Source: Epilithonimonas hispanica (lineage in GTDB: Bacteria; Bacteroidota; Bacteroidia; Flavobacteriales; Weeksellaceae). From it: a stretch of DNA of 59,890 bases. The stretch is from positions 1 through 59,890 of the forward strand of contig NZ_QNUG01000021.1 in NCBI RefSeq assembly GCF_003385395.1, in the 5' to 3' direction. Position numbers and translations under genes: made by a program. Below are positions 33,374-42,669 of this stretch, piece after piece (within the stretch, counting starts at the first letter, position 1; every line of letters begins with the position of its first letter). The notes beneath the pieces are model-generated. The model did no database searches. It was not told the DNA's origin and worked only from the letters and a program-made list of their open reading frames with translations.

Positions 33374-34891
33374 ATGAGTAAAAAGAGAGCACTTATCAGC
33401 GTATCTGATAAAAGCGGTTTGGTAGATTTTGCCAAATTTTTGGAAGCTAACAATTACGAATTGATTTCCACAGGCGGTACTTTCAAACATCTGAAAGACG
33501 CTGGTCTTAATCCAATCCAAATTGATGAAGTGACCGATTTTCCGGAGATGCTGGACGGAAGAGTGAAAACACTTCACCCAAAAGTTCACGGCGGATTGTT
33601 GGCAGTTCGTTCCAACGAGGAGCATATGAAAACAGTTCAAGAGTACGAAATCGGGCTAATTGATATGGTGATTGTGAATCTTTATCCGTTTTTCGAAAAC
33701 GTGAACAAGGATATTTCTCTTGATGAAAAAGTAGAATTCATCGATATTGGTGGTCCTTCTATGTTGCGTTCTGCAGCTAAGAACTTCAATTCGGTTACGG
33801 TTTTGACAGACGTTAATGATTATCAAATCGTTAAAATCGAAATGGAGCAAAACGGTGATACTTACATTGAAACCAGAAAAAAATTAGCTGGAAAAGTATT
33901 CAACTTGACTTCTGCTTACGATGCTGCGATTTCTAGTATGCTTTTGGATGAAGAATATCCAACTTACTTAAACGCTTCTTACAAAAAGGTTTCCGACTTA
34001 AGATATGGTGAAAATCCTCATCAATCTGCAGCTTATTACACTTCGACTTTCGAAAACGGAGCAATGAAAGATTTCGAAATTTTGGGAGGTAAAGAATTGT
34101 CTTTCAATAATCTTCGCGATATGGATTTGTGCTGGAAAGTGGTTAATGAGTTCAAAGAAGAAATGGCTTGCTGCGCGGTAAAACACTCTACGCCTTGTGG
34201 TGTTGCAGTTGGAACTTCGGCTTTAGAAACTTATACTAAAACATTTGAATGTGACCCGGTTTCTATCTTCGGTGGAATCATTGGAATGAATTACAAAGTA
34301 GATGCTGCAACAGCTGAGGAATTAAACAAAACATTCCTTGAGATTGTAATGGCAACCGACTTTGATGAAGATGCTTTGGAAATTCTTAGAAAAAAGAAAA
34401 ACCTTAGAATCATCAAAATAAAAAATGCGGTTACAGACAAACAAGTTTGGGTAAAAATTGATGGCGGAATGCTGGTTCAGAATGCAGATGACCAATTCTC
34501 AGAAGATATCAAATTGATGACAGAAACGGCTCCGACAGAAGAGCAAAGAAAAGCTTTATTATTTTCTCAAAGAGTGGTTAAATATGTGAAATCTAACGCA
34601 ATTGTGGTTTCAAACGGCGTTCAGGCAATCGGAATCGGTGGTGGACAAGTGAACAGAATCTGGGCAACTCAGCAAGCAATTGAAAGAGCTAAAGAGAAAT
34701 TCGATGGTGAATTGGTTTTAGCGTCAGATGCGTTTTTCCCTTTCAGAGATGTCGTTGATTTCTGTGCGCAGGAAGGCATCAAAGCAATCATTCAGCCTGG
34801 TGGAAGTATGAGAGACGGAGATTCTATCGAAGCAGCTAATGAACATAAAATCCCGATGTTGTTTACAGGAATGAGACATTTCCTGCATTGA
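33374..34891 (+). CDS. purH: bifunctional AICAR transformylase / IMP cyclohydrolase
   Basis: A 505-residue two-domain enzyme for the last two steps of IMP synthesis. The start is set at the ATG at 33374 ([20 protein letters not shown]). The N-terminal MGS-like cyclohydrolase domain (about 1-190) contains STGGTFKHL and [14 protein letters not shown]. The transformylase domain has the catalytic Lys-His in [13 protein letters not shown] (about 255) and ends with [28 protein letters not shown]. Length and sequence are complete. Its 5' leader (33308-33355) can form two small hairpins. Confidence 0.96.
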   Translation: MSKKRALISVSDKSGLVDFAKFLEANNYELISTGGTFKHLKDAGLNPIQIDEVTDFPEMLDGRVKTLHPKVHGGLLAVRSNEEHMKTVQEYEIGLIDMVIVNLYPFFENVNKDISLDEKVEFIDIGGPSMLRSAAKNFNSVTVLTDVNDYQIVKIEMEQNGDTYIETRKKLAGKVFNLTSAYDAAISSMLLDEEYPTYLNASYKKVSDLRYGENPHQSAAYYTSTFENGAMKDFEILGGKELSFNNLRDMDLCWKVVNEFKEEMACCAVKHSTPCGVAVGTSALETYTKTFECDPVSIFGGIIGMNYKVDAATAEELNKTFLEIVMATDFDEDALEILRKKKNLRIIKIKNAVTDKQVWVKIDGGMLVQNADDQFSEDIKLMTETAPTEEQRKALLFSQRVVKYVKSNAIVVSNGVQAIGIGGGQVNRIWATQQAIERAKEKFDGELVLASDAFFPFRDVVDFCAQEGIKAIIQPGGSMRDGDSIEAANEHKIPMLFTGMRHFLH

Positions 34892-34897
34892 TAAATT

Positions 34898-34989
34898 AAC
34901 CACAAAAGTCACAAAAGTTTTGTTGTCTTTTAAGTTAAACAAAAGCTGAAATAAATTTAATAATAATTTCTTTTGTGACTTTTGTGGTT
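34898..34989. repeat. inverted repeat with 20-base arms, copy 1
   Basis: AACCACAAAAGTCACAAAAG (34898-34917) and its exact complement (34970-34989) flank a 52-base loop right after purH. The same arms occur at 41827-41883 with a 17-base loop. Confidence 0.9.
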
Positions 34990-35182
34990 CAAAATAAATA
35001 GCCCTTTTAAAGTTTAACTTCAAAAGGGTTTTCTTTTTAATAATTAATAATAATCAAGTGTAAAAATTATCATTAATTCTAATGATTTCGAGTTATGATG
35101 AAGTATCGATTTTTTGTTGAATTAATTTTATAATTCTGATAAAATTTAGCTTTAAAATTCATTCAAAAATCGAAATAATATT

Positions 35183-35190
35183 TACATTTG
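35183..35190 (+). promoter_or_regulatory. putative -7 box for proline dehydrogenase
   Basis: TACATTTG matches TAnnTTTG 17 bases before the start codon, which implies a very short 5' leader. No convincing -33 element is seen. Confidence 0.4.
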
Positions 35191-35206
35191 AGACCAAATT
35201 CTGGAT

Positions 35207-36370
35207 ATGAGTATTTTCAATGATACAAAGCTCGCATTTGCTGATAAAACGGATGCTCAGCTCAAAAAAGCCTATTGGATGTTCAAGGCGATTGAACAGC
35301 CTGCAGTGACCAATATTGGCGTTTCTCTTCTCAATTTTACAGTGAGGAACAATTTTCCGTTTGTAGATGGGATTGTGAAGCAGACTTTGTTCGAACAGTT
35401 TTGCGGTGGCGAAACTAGAGAAGAAAGTATGAAAGTAGTGAAACAGATGTTCAAACGTGGTGTTGGAAGTATCTTTGATTACTCGATTGAAGGGAAAGAA
35501 GAGGAAGAGGTTTTCGATGCGGTTTGTAAGGAAATCAAGGATATTGTGAGATTTTCTGTAGGAAATCCAGCGATTCCGTTTATCGTTTTCAAACCAACGG
35601 CTTTTGGCAGAATTGATATTTATGAAGCGGTTGGAAAAGGAAAAGAGTTGACAACCAGCCAGAAAGAAGAATGGGATAGAGTAGTGACTCGTTTTGACGA
35701 AGTCTGCAAACTTTGTTTCGAAAGTGATAAAAAAGTAATGGTGGATGCTGAGGAAACTTGGATGCAGGATTCAGCTGACCAGCTTTGTGAAGAAATGATG
35801 GAGAAATACAACAAGGAAAAAGCCATCGTTTGGAACACGATTCAGATGTACAGAACCGGTCGTTTGGAATATATGAATGCTCATCTGGAAAGAGCAAGGG
35901 AAAAAGGCTATTTCATTGGTTATAAGATTGTTCGTGGTGCATATATGGAAAAAGAAGCCGACCGCGCAAAAGCAATGAATTACCCAAATCCGATTCAGCC
36001 GAATAAACAAGCGACTGATGATAATTACAATTCAGGAATTGATTTTGTGATGGAAAACTTAGACAAGGTTTCTGCATTTTTCGGAACACATAATGAGATT
36101 TCGTCCGAATTGATAATGAATAAAATGAAAGCCAAAAGTCTTGAACACAACAATCCGCATATATATTTTGGCCAGCTTTACGGGATGAGTGATAACATTA
36201 CTTATTATTTGGCAGACCAACATTATAACGTTGCAAAATACCTTCCGTATGGACCTGTAAAAGACGTTGTTCCTTATCTTACGAGACGTGCGCAGGAAAA
36301 TACTTCTGTTGCGGGACAAACTGGTAGAGAGCTTGGTTTGATAAGTAAGGAATTAAAGAGAAGAAAATAG
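35207..36370 (+). CDS. proline dehydrogenase
   Basis: A 387-residue monofunctional, FAD-dependent enzyme that oxidises L-proline to pyrroline-5-carboxylate, passing electrons to the quinone pool at the membrane. The barrel carries KVMVDAEETWMQDSAD, YNKEKAIVWNTIQMYRTGRLEYM, the conserved GYKIVRGAYMEKEADRA (about 245-261), FFGTHNE and the C-terminal YLTRRAQENTSV, which contains the substrate-binding RR pair. The next step is provided by pruA about 1.6 kb away on the opposite strand. A strong terminator follows. Confidence 0.93.
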   Translation: MSIFNDTKLAFADKTDAQLKKAYWMFKAIEQPAVTNIGVSLLNFTVRNNFPFVDGIVKQTLFEQFCGGETREESMKVVKQMFKRGVGSIFDYSIEGKEEEEVFDAVCKEIKDIVRFSVGNPAIPFIVFKPTAFGRIDIYEAVGKGKELTTSQKEEWDRVVTRFDEVCKLCFESDKKVMVDAEETWMQDSADQLCEEMMEKYNKEKAIVWNTIQMYRTGRLEYMNAHLERAREKGYFIGYKIVRGAYMEKEADRAKAMNYPNPIQPNKQATDDNYNSGIDFVMENLDKVSAFFGTHNEISSELIMNKMKAKSLEHNNPHIYFGQLYGMSDNITYYLADQHYNVAKYLPYGPVKDVVPYLTRRAQENTSVAGQTGRELGLISKELKRRK

Positions 36371-36424
36371 GACAGATTTTAGATGTCAGATATTAGAAGT
36401 TAGACAATTTATAATCTTAATAAT

Positions 36425-36454
36425 AAAAATCCGCTGTGAGGCGGATTTTTTTAT
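36425..36454 (+). terminator. intrinsic terminator of proline dehydrogenase
   Basis: Ten-base arms AAAAATCCGC and GCGGATTTTT around a six-base loop are followed by T residues, 55 bases after the stop. Confidence 0.85.
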
Positions 36455-36666
36455 AAATTATATAAACCAATCTATTCCTTTTTCAAATCGTTCAAAAAAA
36501 TCAATAAAAGATTTTCCAATTTCTATGTTAAAGAATTTGTCTAAATCCATAAATGGAGAAAGAACAATTGTCCTCACAAAGCTTTTGCAATACAAAAAAT
36601 AGGCAAATTTTAACTTAATAATCTCCCGAAAATTATCTATTTTTATTTGAATAAATTTTTTGAAAA
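36455..36666. other. region before the DUF421 gene; possible minus-strand remnant
   Basis: A minus-strand frame from 36676 to 36458 (72 codons, ending FFERFEKGIDWFI) looks partly protein-like but starts inside the DUF421 gene and lacks recognisable homology. I treat it as a possible decayed gene end and not as a confirmed coding sequence. Nothing else is seen. Confidence 0.3.
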
Positions 36667-37185
36667 TTGAATCCAATTCTTGACATTGTCGTTCGGTCGC
36701 TGGCAGTTTACTTTTTTATGGTGATTGCTGTGCGCGTTTTTGGTAAAAATCAATTATCACAGCTTAATGCAGGTGATGTAATTCTTTTGCTTTTGATAAG
36801 TAATGCGGTCCAAAATGCAATGGTTGGTCCCAATAACAGTTTACAAGGCGGAATTGTCGCCGCGTTGGTTTTGTTTGTAGCGAACTTTGTTGTGAAGAAA
36901 TTTATATTTAAAAACCCAATAATCAAAGAACTGATAGAAGATCATCCTTATATTTTGGTCAAAGATGGGGTAGTGTATCCTGAGATTTTAAAGAAAGTCT
37001 CAATTTCCGAAGATGAACTGGAAGAAGCTGTTCACGAACATGGCATCGAAAAAGTGTCTGAAGTGAAATTAGCGATTCTGGAAGTAGATGGAAATATCAG
37101 TGTTATTTCTACCGATAAAAATACCGAACAGACACATTATTCCAGACATAAAACTAAGATGAAAAGGAAGTTTAGGAATCAGTAA
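36667..37185 (+). CDS. DUF421 (YetF-like) membrane protein
   Basis: A 172-residue protein starting with TTG at 36667 (MNPILDIVVRSLAVYFFMVIAVR), the normal family N-terminus; no ATG is available. Three membrane segments lie at about residues 5-25, 33-53 and 58-80. The family motif is RVFGKNQLSQLNAGDVILLLLISNAVQNAMVG. A cytoplasmic domain follows, with ELIEDHPYILVKDGVVYPEILKK and VKLAILEVDGNISVI. DUF421 proteins occur widely; the function is unknown, and in Bacillus relatives are linked to spores. No operon partner is seen. Confidence 0.85.
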   Translation: MNPILDIVVRSLAVYFFMVIAVRVFGKNQLSQLNAGDVILLLLISNAVQNAMVGPNNSLQGGIVAALVLFVANFVVKKFIFKNPIIKELIEDHPYILVKDGVVYPEILKKVSISEDELEEAVHEHGIEKVSEVKLAILEVDGNISVISTDKNTEQTHYSRHKTKMKRKFRNQ

Positions 37186-37203
37186 AAGCATATTATAAAA
37201 ACA

Positions 37204-37264
37204 CTTCGACTCCGCTCAGTGTGACAAAGTTTAATTAACAATGTCAGTCTGAGCGGAGTCGAAG
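37204..37264. repeat. perfect inverted repeat, REP-like
   Basis: CTTCGACTCCGCTCAG (37204-37219) and its exact complement (37249-37264) bracket a 29-base loop between two convergent genes. It may serve as a bidirectional terminator. Confidence 0.85.
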
Positions 37265-37281
37265 ACTTTAAAAAGTTTGAA

Positions 37282-37887
37282 TTACGCTAAAATAGTAATT
37301 CCTTTCTCTGCTAAATCATAAATCGTATTTCTTGCGCTGTCTGGTTTTACATTCACAGCTTTTGTTCCGTTGAAATGTAAACAAGTTATAAAACCTGCAT
37401 TGAAAGCGTCAATCGCAGTTAATTTCACACAATAATCCAAAGCTAATCCAACAATCTCAACCAACTGAATATCGTGGTATTTTAGGAAGTCTTCAAGACC
37501 AGTTTTCATAAAGTGATTGTTGTCTTGAAACCCGCTGTAGCTGTCAATTTCAACATTTTTTCCTTTCTGAATAATGTGTGTTACTTTATCACGATTCAAA
37601 TCTTTCTGAAACTCTGCCCCGAAAGTTCCCTGAACACAATGGTCTGGCCACATAAACTGTGGAACGCCATTTAGAGAAATTGTTTCCCCAACGTTCTTTC
37701 CGTTGTTTGATGCAAAACTTTTATGATTGGAAGGATGCCAGTCTTGAGTTAAAACGATTTGGTCATATTCGTTTTCTTCCATCAGAAGATTGATATAAGG
37801 GATGATGCTGTTAGCTTCTGGAACGGCTAATGCGCCACCTTCGCAGAAATCATTTTGAACATCAACTATAATAAGTGCTTTTTTCAT
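37282..37887 (-). CDS. pncA: nicotinamidase
   Basis: A 201-residue cytoplasmic amidase converting nicotinamide to nicotinic acid for NAD salvage. The catalytic Asp is in IIVDVQNDFCEGG (about 8-16), and metal-binding residues are in TQDWHPSNHKSF (about 48-58). The catalytic Lys is near QKGKNVEIDSYSGFQ, and the nucleophilic Cys is in GLALDYCVKLTAIDAF (about 148-163). Length is normal. It is convergent with the DUF421 gene and separated from it by a palindrome. Confidence 0.93.
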   Translation of the reverse strand: MKKALIIVDVQNDFCEGGALAVPEANSIIPYINLLMEENEYDQIVLTQDWHPSNHKSFASNNGKNVGETISLNGVPQFMWPDHCVQGTFGAEFQKDLNRDKVTHIIQKGKNVEIDSYSGFQDNNHFMKTGLEDFLKYHDIQLVEIVGLALDYCVKLTAIDAFNAGFITCLHFNGTKAVNVKPDSARNTIYDLAEKGITILA

Positions 37888-37912
37888 TGTCTGAGATTTG
37901 GGTTGTTAAAAT

Positions 37913-37985
37913 ACAAAATGTCATTCTGAAAGAACCGAGCCAATCAATATAATTAGCATTTAGATTCCTACAAAATGACATTTTG
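37913..37985. repeat. inverted repeat ACAAAATGTCATT...AATGACATTTTG
   Basis: The arms are near 37913-37928 and 37970-37985, and the second contains TTTAGATTCCTAC, shared with the repeats near 18005 and 27057. It lies between pncA and pruA. Confidence 0.6.
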
Positions 37986-38003
37986 ACTTAAATTATTTTA
38001 AAA

Positions 38004-39629
38004 TTATCCTAAATATGGATATTTGTAATCTTTTGGAGAGACAAAAGTTTCCTTGATACTTCTTACAGAAACCCAACGTGTCAAGTTCATTTTAGAACCT
38101 GCTTTATCGTTTGTTCCAGACGCTCTAGAGCCTCCGAAGGGCTGTTGTCCTACAACTGCTCCGGTTGGTTTATCATTGATATAGAAGTTTCCAGAAGCAT
38201 TTTCTAATGCTTTATAAGCCTCATCAATCGCATATCTGTCTTGTGCGAAGATAGAACCAGTCAAGGAATACTGCGTTGAAGTATCAACTAATTTCAAAGT
38301 GTCTTCCCAGTTTTCATCTTCATAAACGTAAACCGTCAAGATTGGACCGAAGATTTCCTCAACAATACTTTCGTAATATGGATTTATAGTTTCAATAACA
38401 GTTGGATGAACGAACCAACCTTTTTTATCGTCATATTTCCCACCGATAACAACTGTTGCATCATTTGCAGCTTCAGCTCTGTCGATGTAACCTTTACATT
38501 TTTCGAAAGAATTTTTGTCGATAACGGCGTTAACGAAGTTTGATGGATCTTCAGGAGAACCAATTTTGATGGTTTTCATTTGAGCTTCCATCACCGCTTT
38601 TACTTCATTCCAAAGAGATTTTGGAATATAAGCTCTGGATGCTGCAGAACATTTCTGTCCTTGATATTCGAAAGCACCTCTTACCAAACCAGTTGCAACT
38701 GCTTCAACATTAGCAGACGGATGAACCATTACGAAGTCTTTTCCACCAGTTTCTCCAACGATTCTTGGGTAAGATTTATAATTATGAATATTATCGCCAA
38801 TCATTTTCCACATTCCTTGGAAAACCTTGGTAGAACCTGTGAAATGAAGACCTGCAAAATCTGGATGCGCCAAAACTTTCTCAGCCGTTTCTTTACCATC
38901 TGTGAAAATCATATTGATAACACCATCAGGAAGTCCAGCTTCTTTGAAAACGTCCATAATCACTTTAGCTGAATAAACTTGCTTATCAGACGGTTTCCAA
39001 ACCACCACATTTCCCATCAAAGCCATACAAGCTGGCAAGTTTCCAGAGATTGCTGTGAAGTTGAAAGGCGTCACCGCAAAGCAGAATCCTTCAAGTGGTC
39101 TGTATTCTACACGGTTCCAGATTCCTGCATCGGATACTGGTTGCTCCGCATAAAGCTCGGTCATAAACTCCACATTGAAACGCAAGAAATCGATGAACTC
39201 ACAAGCCGCATCAATCTCTGCCTGATGAACATTTTTGGACTGTCCAATCATTGTTGCAGCATTGATAACATCTCTGTAAGGTCCAGCTAAAAGGTCAGCC
39301 GCTTTCAAGAAAATCGCAGCTCTATGTTCCCAACCAAGTGCATTCCATTTTGCTTTTGCAGCAAGCGCAGAATCGATAGCTTGATCAACGTGCGACATAT
39401 CACCTTCGTAATAGAAACCAAAGTCGTGCTGGTGGTCCTGAGGCGAACTCAGTTGTATTTTTTTGTCTGTTTTTACTTCTTTTCCACCGATTACCATTGG
39501 TATTTCGGTTTTTTCTTTCCACATTTTTTTGTAAGTAGAAATAAGGCTTTTTACCTCTTCAGAGCCTGGAGCATAAGAACTTACTGGTTCATTTTGTGCA
39601 AAAGGCACTTGAGAAATCGCTTTAGACAT
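38004..39629 (-). CDS. pruA: L-glutamate gamma-semialdehyde (P5C) dehydrogenase
   Basis: A 541-residue NAD-dependent aldehyde dehydrogenase that oxidises glutamate semialdehyde, the hydrated form of the proline dehydrogenase product, to glutamate. It shows FAVTPFNFTAISGNLPACMALMGN (about 180-205), the general-base Glu in VGETGGKDFVMVHPSA (about 290-305) and the nucleophilic Cys in EYQGQKCSAASRAYIP (about 325-340). The C-terminal FGGSRASGTNDKAGS is also present. Length is that of the stand-alone enzyme and not a PutA fusion. It is convergent with proline dehydrogenase and completes proline use in this window. Confidence 0.95.
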   Translation of the reverse strand: MSKAISQVPFAQNEPVSSYAPGSEEVKSLISTYKKMWKEKTEIPMVIGGKEVKTDKKIQLSSPQDHQHDFGFYYEGDMSHVDQAIDSALAAKAKWNALGWEHRAAIFLKAADLLAGPYRDVINAATMIGQSKNVHQAEIDAACEFIDFLRFNVEFMTELYAEQPVSDAGIWNRVEYRPLEGFCFAVTPFNFTAISGNLPACMALMGNVVVWKPSDKQVYSAKVIMDVFKEAGLPDGVINMIFTDGKETAEKVLAHPDFAGLHFTGSTKVFQGMWKMIGDNIHNYKSYPRIVGETGGKDFVMVHPSANVEAVATGLVRGAFEYQGQKCSAASRAYIPKSLWNEVKAVMEAQMKTIKIGSPEDPSNFVNAVIDKNSFEKCKGYIDRAEAANDATVVIGGKYDDKKGWFVHPTVIETINPYYESIVEEIFGPILTVYVYEDENWEDTLKLVDTSTQYSLTGSIFAQDRYAIDEAYKALENASGNFYINDKPTGAVVGQQPFGGSRASGTNDKAGSKMNLTRWVSVRSIKETFVSPKDYKYPYLG

Positions 39630-39808
39630 AATTTTATATTTTGATTTTTACAAATTTACAATCTAAAAAATTAATGATAAAATTAAATTAAAGACAATTG
39701 TTAATATTTGAATTGTAGAATTGTCTTTAAAGAAAACAAATGATTGTTTAATGTGGTTTTTTATGTTGTTAAAATTGTTTTTTATAGCTGTGATTTGATT
39801 AATGTTTG

Positions 39809-39816
39809 TATATTTG
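39809..39816 (+). promoter_or_regulatory. putative -7 box for the T9SS cargo gene
   Basis: TATATTTG matches TAnnTTTG about 20 bases before the start at 39837. A TTTG further upstream is not at a standard distance. Confidence 0.4.
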
Positions 39817-39836
39817 AAAATATTAAAATTATAGTT

Positions 39837-40652
39837 ATGATTAAAAAATTACTTTTTGCTGGTGCTTTAGCATTAGCTTTTAATTCAATGAATGCGCAAG
39901 TACAAGTTTGGAAAGATGACTTTAATGATGAAGATGTATCTGACTGGACTTTATATGATGATGATGGAGATGGATTTCAATTTGGAGATATTTTTCAAAT
40001 ACAAGATAGTGAGGAAAATCCCGTTACACCTATTTCATTGATTTCTAGATCTTGGCAACAAGTGCCCCTAACTCCTGATAATTGGGCAGTATCTCCAGCA
40101 ATTGATATCTCTAAAGCTCAGGGAACACTTACTTTATCGTGGATTACACAAGTTGCAGCACAAAGTTGGGATCAGGAAAAGTATGCTGTATATGTTTCTA
40201 CTTCTCCGGATCAAACTTCATTATTAGCATCTAATGTTCAGGTAATTGAGACTTTAGGTCAAGGTACAAATGCAGGAACTCCTGTAAATCATACTTTAGA
40301 TCTTACTTCATTTATTGGTCAGCCTCAGATATATGTAGCTTTTAGACATTACGATTGTACAGATCAAGATTTCCTTTCTATCGATGATGTAACAGTTAGC
40401 GCTACAAGTCTATTAGCTGTTTCTGATGTTAATAAAAAAGCATTCTCTGTATATCCAAATCCAACATCAGACTATTTAACATTTAACCAAAAAGTTAATT
40501 CTGTTCAAGTCTATGATATGGCAGGTAAATTAGTAGCTTCTCCAACGGTAGTTGATTCTAAAATTGATGTAAAATCATTACAAAACGCAACTTATGTATT
40601 GAAAGTGAACACAGAAGCTGGTTCTACTTCTCATAAGTTTATCAAAAAATAA
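39837..40652 (+). CDS. secreted protein with choice-of-anchor J and type IX sorting domains
   Basis: A 271-residue secreted protein. The ATG at 39837 begins a clear signal peptide (MIKKLLFAGALALAF...NAQ); the longer frame upstream is not credible. Residues about 20-190 resemble the cleaved-adhesin/choice-of-anchor J jelly roll (WKDDFNDEDVSDWTLYDDDGDGF, PDNWAVSPAIDIS, YVAFRHYDCTDQDFLSIDDVTV). The last 75 residues are a type A type IX sorting signal (FSVYPNPTSDYLTF...YVLKVNTEAG...KFIKK). It is exported and attached to, or released from, the cell surface. Its ligand is unknown. Confidence 0.92.
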   Translation: MIKKLLFAGALALAFNSMNAQVQVWKDDFNDEDVSDWTLYDDDGDGFQFGDIFQIQDSEENPVTPISLISRSWQQVPLTPDNWAVSPAIDISKAQGTLTLSWITQVAAQSWDQEKYAVYVSTSPDQTSLLASNVQVIETLGQGTNAGTPVNHTLDLTSFIGQPQIYVAFRHYDCTDQDFLSIDDVTVSATSLLAVSDVNKKAFSVYPNPTSDYLTFNQKVNSVQVYDMAGKLVASPTVVDSKIDVKSLQNATYVLKVNTEAGSTSHKFIKK

Positions 40653-40673
40653 TTTTTATCAAATTATCAAATA

Positions 40674-40701
40674 AAACCCTCTTCATTAGAGGGTTTTTTG
40701 T
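40674..40701 (+). terminator. intrinsic terminator of the T9SS cargo gene
   Basis: The stem AACCCTC / GAGGGTT with a seven-base loop is followed by a T-run, 20 bases after the stop. Confidence 0.85.
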
Positions 40702-40740
40702 TTTGTGATATTTAACTTTGCAGAATCAAATTTCTAAAGG

Positions 40741-41649
40741 ATGATAAATTTTGTGTTGATTATAGTTTGCGTAGTTGCAGGAATGATTTTCAAATCTACC
40801 AAAACTATTCATCCAGATGCCCATAAAGGAATCAATACTTGGCTTCTCTATATCGCTTTACCTGCAGTTTCTTTCAAATATCTTCCCAAAGTAGTATGGT
40901 CGTGGGAAATGCTGTTCCCGATTTTGAGTACAGTTTTAGCGGCAATTGGCGGTTGGGTTTTTATGTTGTTTTATAGCCGGATGAAAAACTACTCCCGAAG
41001 GTCGAGAAGTACGATGGAATTGGCGAGCGGTTATAGTAATACATCTTTCATAGGGTTTCCTTTAATCACAGCTTTTTATGGTGAAAAATATCTGAGTATT
41101 GCTATCATTTGCGATCAAACGATGTTTTTGATGCTCTCTACAATGGGTATTGTAGCGGCTTTGAAAGGTGGAAGTAAAAGTGGTAAAGTTGATCCCAAAT
41201 TCATATTAAAAAGACTTGTTACTTTTCCCCCGTTTATAGGTTGTGTGAGTGCGTTGATTTTGTCGCAGTTTATCGATCTGGATTTTGCCGAACCTATGTT
41301 TGATAAACTGGCTTCAACCGTTGCTCCGTTAGCTTTATTTTCTGTAGGACTACAATTGAAATTCAATGGTTGGAGAAAGCTTATTCCGCAGATTTCCACA
41401 TCAATGCTTTATAAATTGATTTTGATGCCATTAATGGTTTTGATTTTGGCACTGGCTTTTAGAATCAAAGGTGATATTGCAAAAATTAGCATCTTCGAGG
41501 CGGCAATGCCAACAGTAATCACTTCAAGCATCATCGCAGAACAATACCGACTTAATACAAAGCTCATTAATCTGATTATCGGAATTAGTATTATTGTTGG
41601 TTTTGTGACCACAGGAATTTGGTATGAGATTATTGAGTTTTTATTTTAA
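40741..41649 (+). CDS. AEC-family transporter
   Basis: A 302-residue inner-membrane protein with about ten hydrophobic segments. The typical fold starts at NFVLIIVCVVAGMIFKS. A central GYSNTSFIGFPLITAFYG block (about 98-115) corresponds to the conserved asparagine/glycine helix of auxin-efflux-carrier relatives, and the C-terminus carries EAAMPTVITSSIIAEQY. Members move organic anions such as malonate or other carboxylates; the substrate here is unknown. It is a single gene. Confidence 0.88.
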   Translation: MINFVLIIVCVVAGMIFKSTKTIHPDAHKGINTWLLYIALPAVSFKYLPKVVWSWEMLFPILSTVLAAIGGWVFMLFYSRMKNYSRRSRSTMELASGYSNTSFIGFPLITAFYGEKYLSIAIICDQTMFLMLSTMGIVAALKGGSKSGKVDPKFILKRLVTFPPFIGCVSALILSQFIDLDFAEPMFDKLASTVAPLALFSVGLQLKFNGWRKLIPQISTSMLYKLILMPLMVLILALAFRIKGDIAKISIFEAAMPTVITSSIIAEQYRLNTKLINLIIGISIIVGFVTTGIWYEIIEFLF

Positions 41650-41826
41650 TATAAATTTTACGCAAAGTTTTTTTAAGAATTAAGAACGTGTTAAGAAGGT
41701 AAAGAATCAACAAGTTGATTTTATTAAAGGCGAATATATAATCGTAAGCTTTATCAACATATCAATTTATTGATGCTTTGGATACTTTGACTTTAAAAAA
41801 TCTTTGCAATAAAGATTTAATTTAAA

Positions 41827-41883
41827 AACCACAAAAGTCACAAAAGATATAATTATAGAATTTCTTTTGTGACTTTTGTGGTT
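41827..41883. repeat. inverted repeat with 20-base arms, copy 2
   Basis: Same arms as at 34898-34989 (AACCACAAAAGTCACAAAAG and complement), with a 17-base loop, between the AEC transporter and hemolysin III genes. Confidence 0.9.
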
Positions 41884-41899
41884 TAATATTTTTTAGAAT

Positions 41900-42535
41900 T
41901 TATGGCAAGATAAAAAAGAAAACTGCACAAAAGTGCATAATGCTTCCACCTAAAACAAATAAATGCCAAATAGGATGGTAAAAAGGTTTCTTGTCCTTAG
42001 CATAAAAATAAATCCCAAAAGTATAGCACAATCCACCAAGAATAATCAGTGTTAATGCACCTGTGGAAAGATTTTCTATCATTGGCTTAATGGCGATAAT
42101 TGCGGCCCAACCCATTAGAGCATACAGAGAAAGTGAGATTTTTTCATTGTTTCTCAAGGGGGAAAATTTGAAAATAAATCCTATCAAGGCCATTCCCCAA
42201 ATCACGCCAAACATACTCCAGCCCCAAGCGCCTTTCAGCCCCAGTAAAGCAATAGGTGTGTATGTTCCGGCGATGAGAAGATAGATACTAAGATGGTCGA
42301 TTCTTTGACAGATTTTTTTCCATTTCAATTTGTAAACTGCGTGATAAACGGTGGATGCGGAATAGAGTAGTATCAAACTAATCCCGAAGACCAACGATGA
42401 GGCAATTGCAATAGCGCTTCCGCTGATAGCAGAATAAACAATCATCAGAACCAAAGCCACAACGGACAGAATTGCTCCTAAACCGTGTGTAATCACATTG
42501 TAAAGCTCTTCTTTTTTTCTATTCTTTTTCGGCAT
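41900..42535 (-). CDS. trhA: hemolysin III / PAQR family membrane protein
   Basis: A 211-residue seven-helix inner-membrane protein. It has the family's conserved His/Asp/Ser set: NVITHGLGAILSVVAL near the N-terminus, SASTVYHAVYKLKWKKICQRIDHLSIYLLIAGTYTP in the middle, and HPIWHLFVLGGSIMHFCAV at the end. Family members are proposed zinc-dependent hydrolases related to adiponectin receptors, and TrhA is linked to membrane fluidity. Haemolytic activity should not be assumed from the name. It is a single gene. Confidence 0.9.
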   Translation of the reverse strand: MPKKNRKKEELYNVITHGLGAILSVVALVLMIVYSAISGSAIAIASSLVFGISLILLYSASTVYHAVYKLKWKKICQRIDHLSIYLLIAGTYTPIALLGLKGAWGWSMFGVIWGMALIGFIFKFSPLRNNEKISLSLYALMGWAAIIAIKPMIENLSTGALTLIILGGLCYTFGIYFYAKDKKPFYHPIWHLFVLGGSIMHFCAVFFFILP

Positions 42536-42669
42536 AATGTTGATTTTGAAGTAAAGTTAGTTATTAAACTTTTTCAAAGTTGCGATTATTGTCAGAAGAT
42601 GTTTGTTTTAACAGAGTTTAATTACTATTAACATCATTTAAAATTCTTAGTTTTGATAAAAATTCAGGA

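Noticed and set aside
36458-36676. 72-codon minus-strand frame before the DUF421 gene
   Set aside because: Its start lies inside the DUF421 coding sequence and no family is recognisable. It is kept only as a possible remnant.
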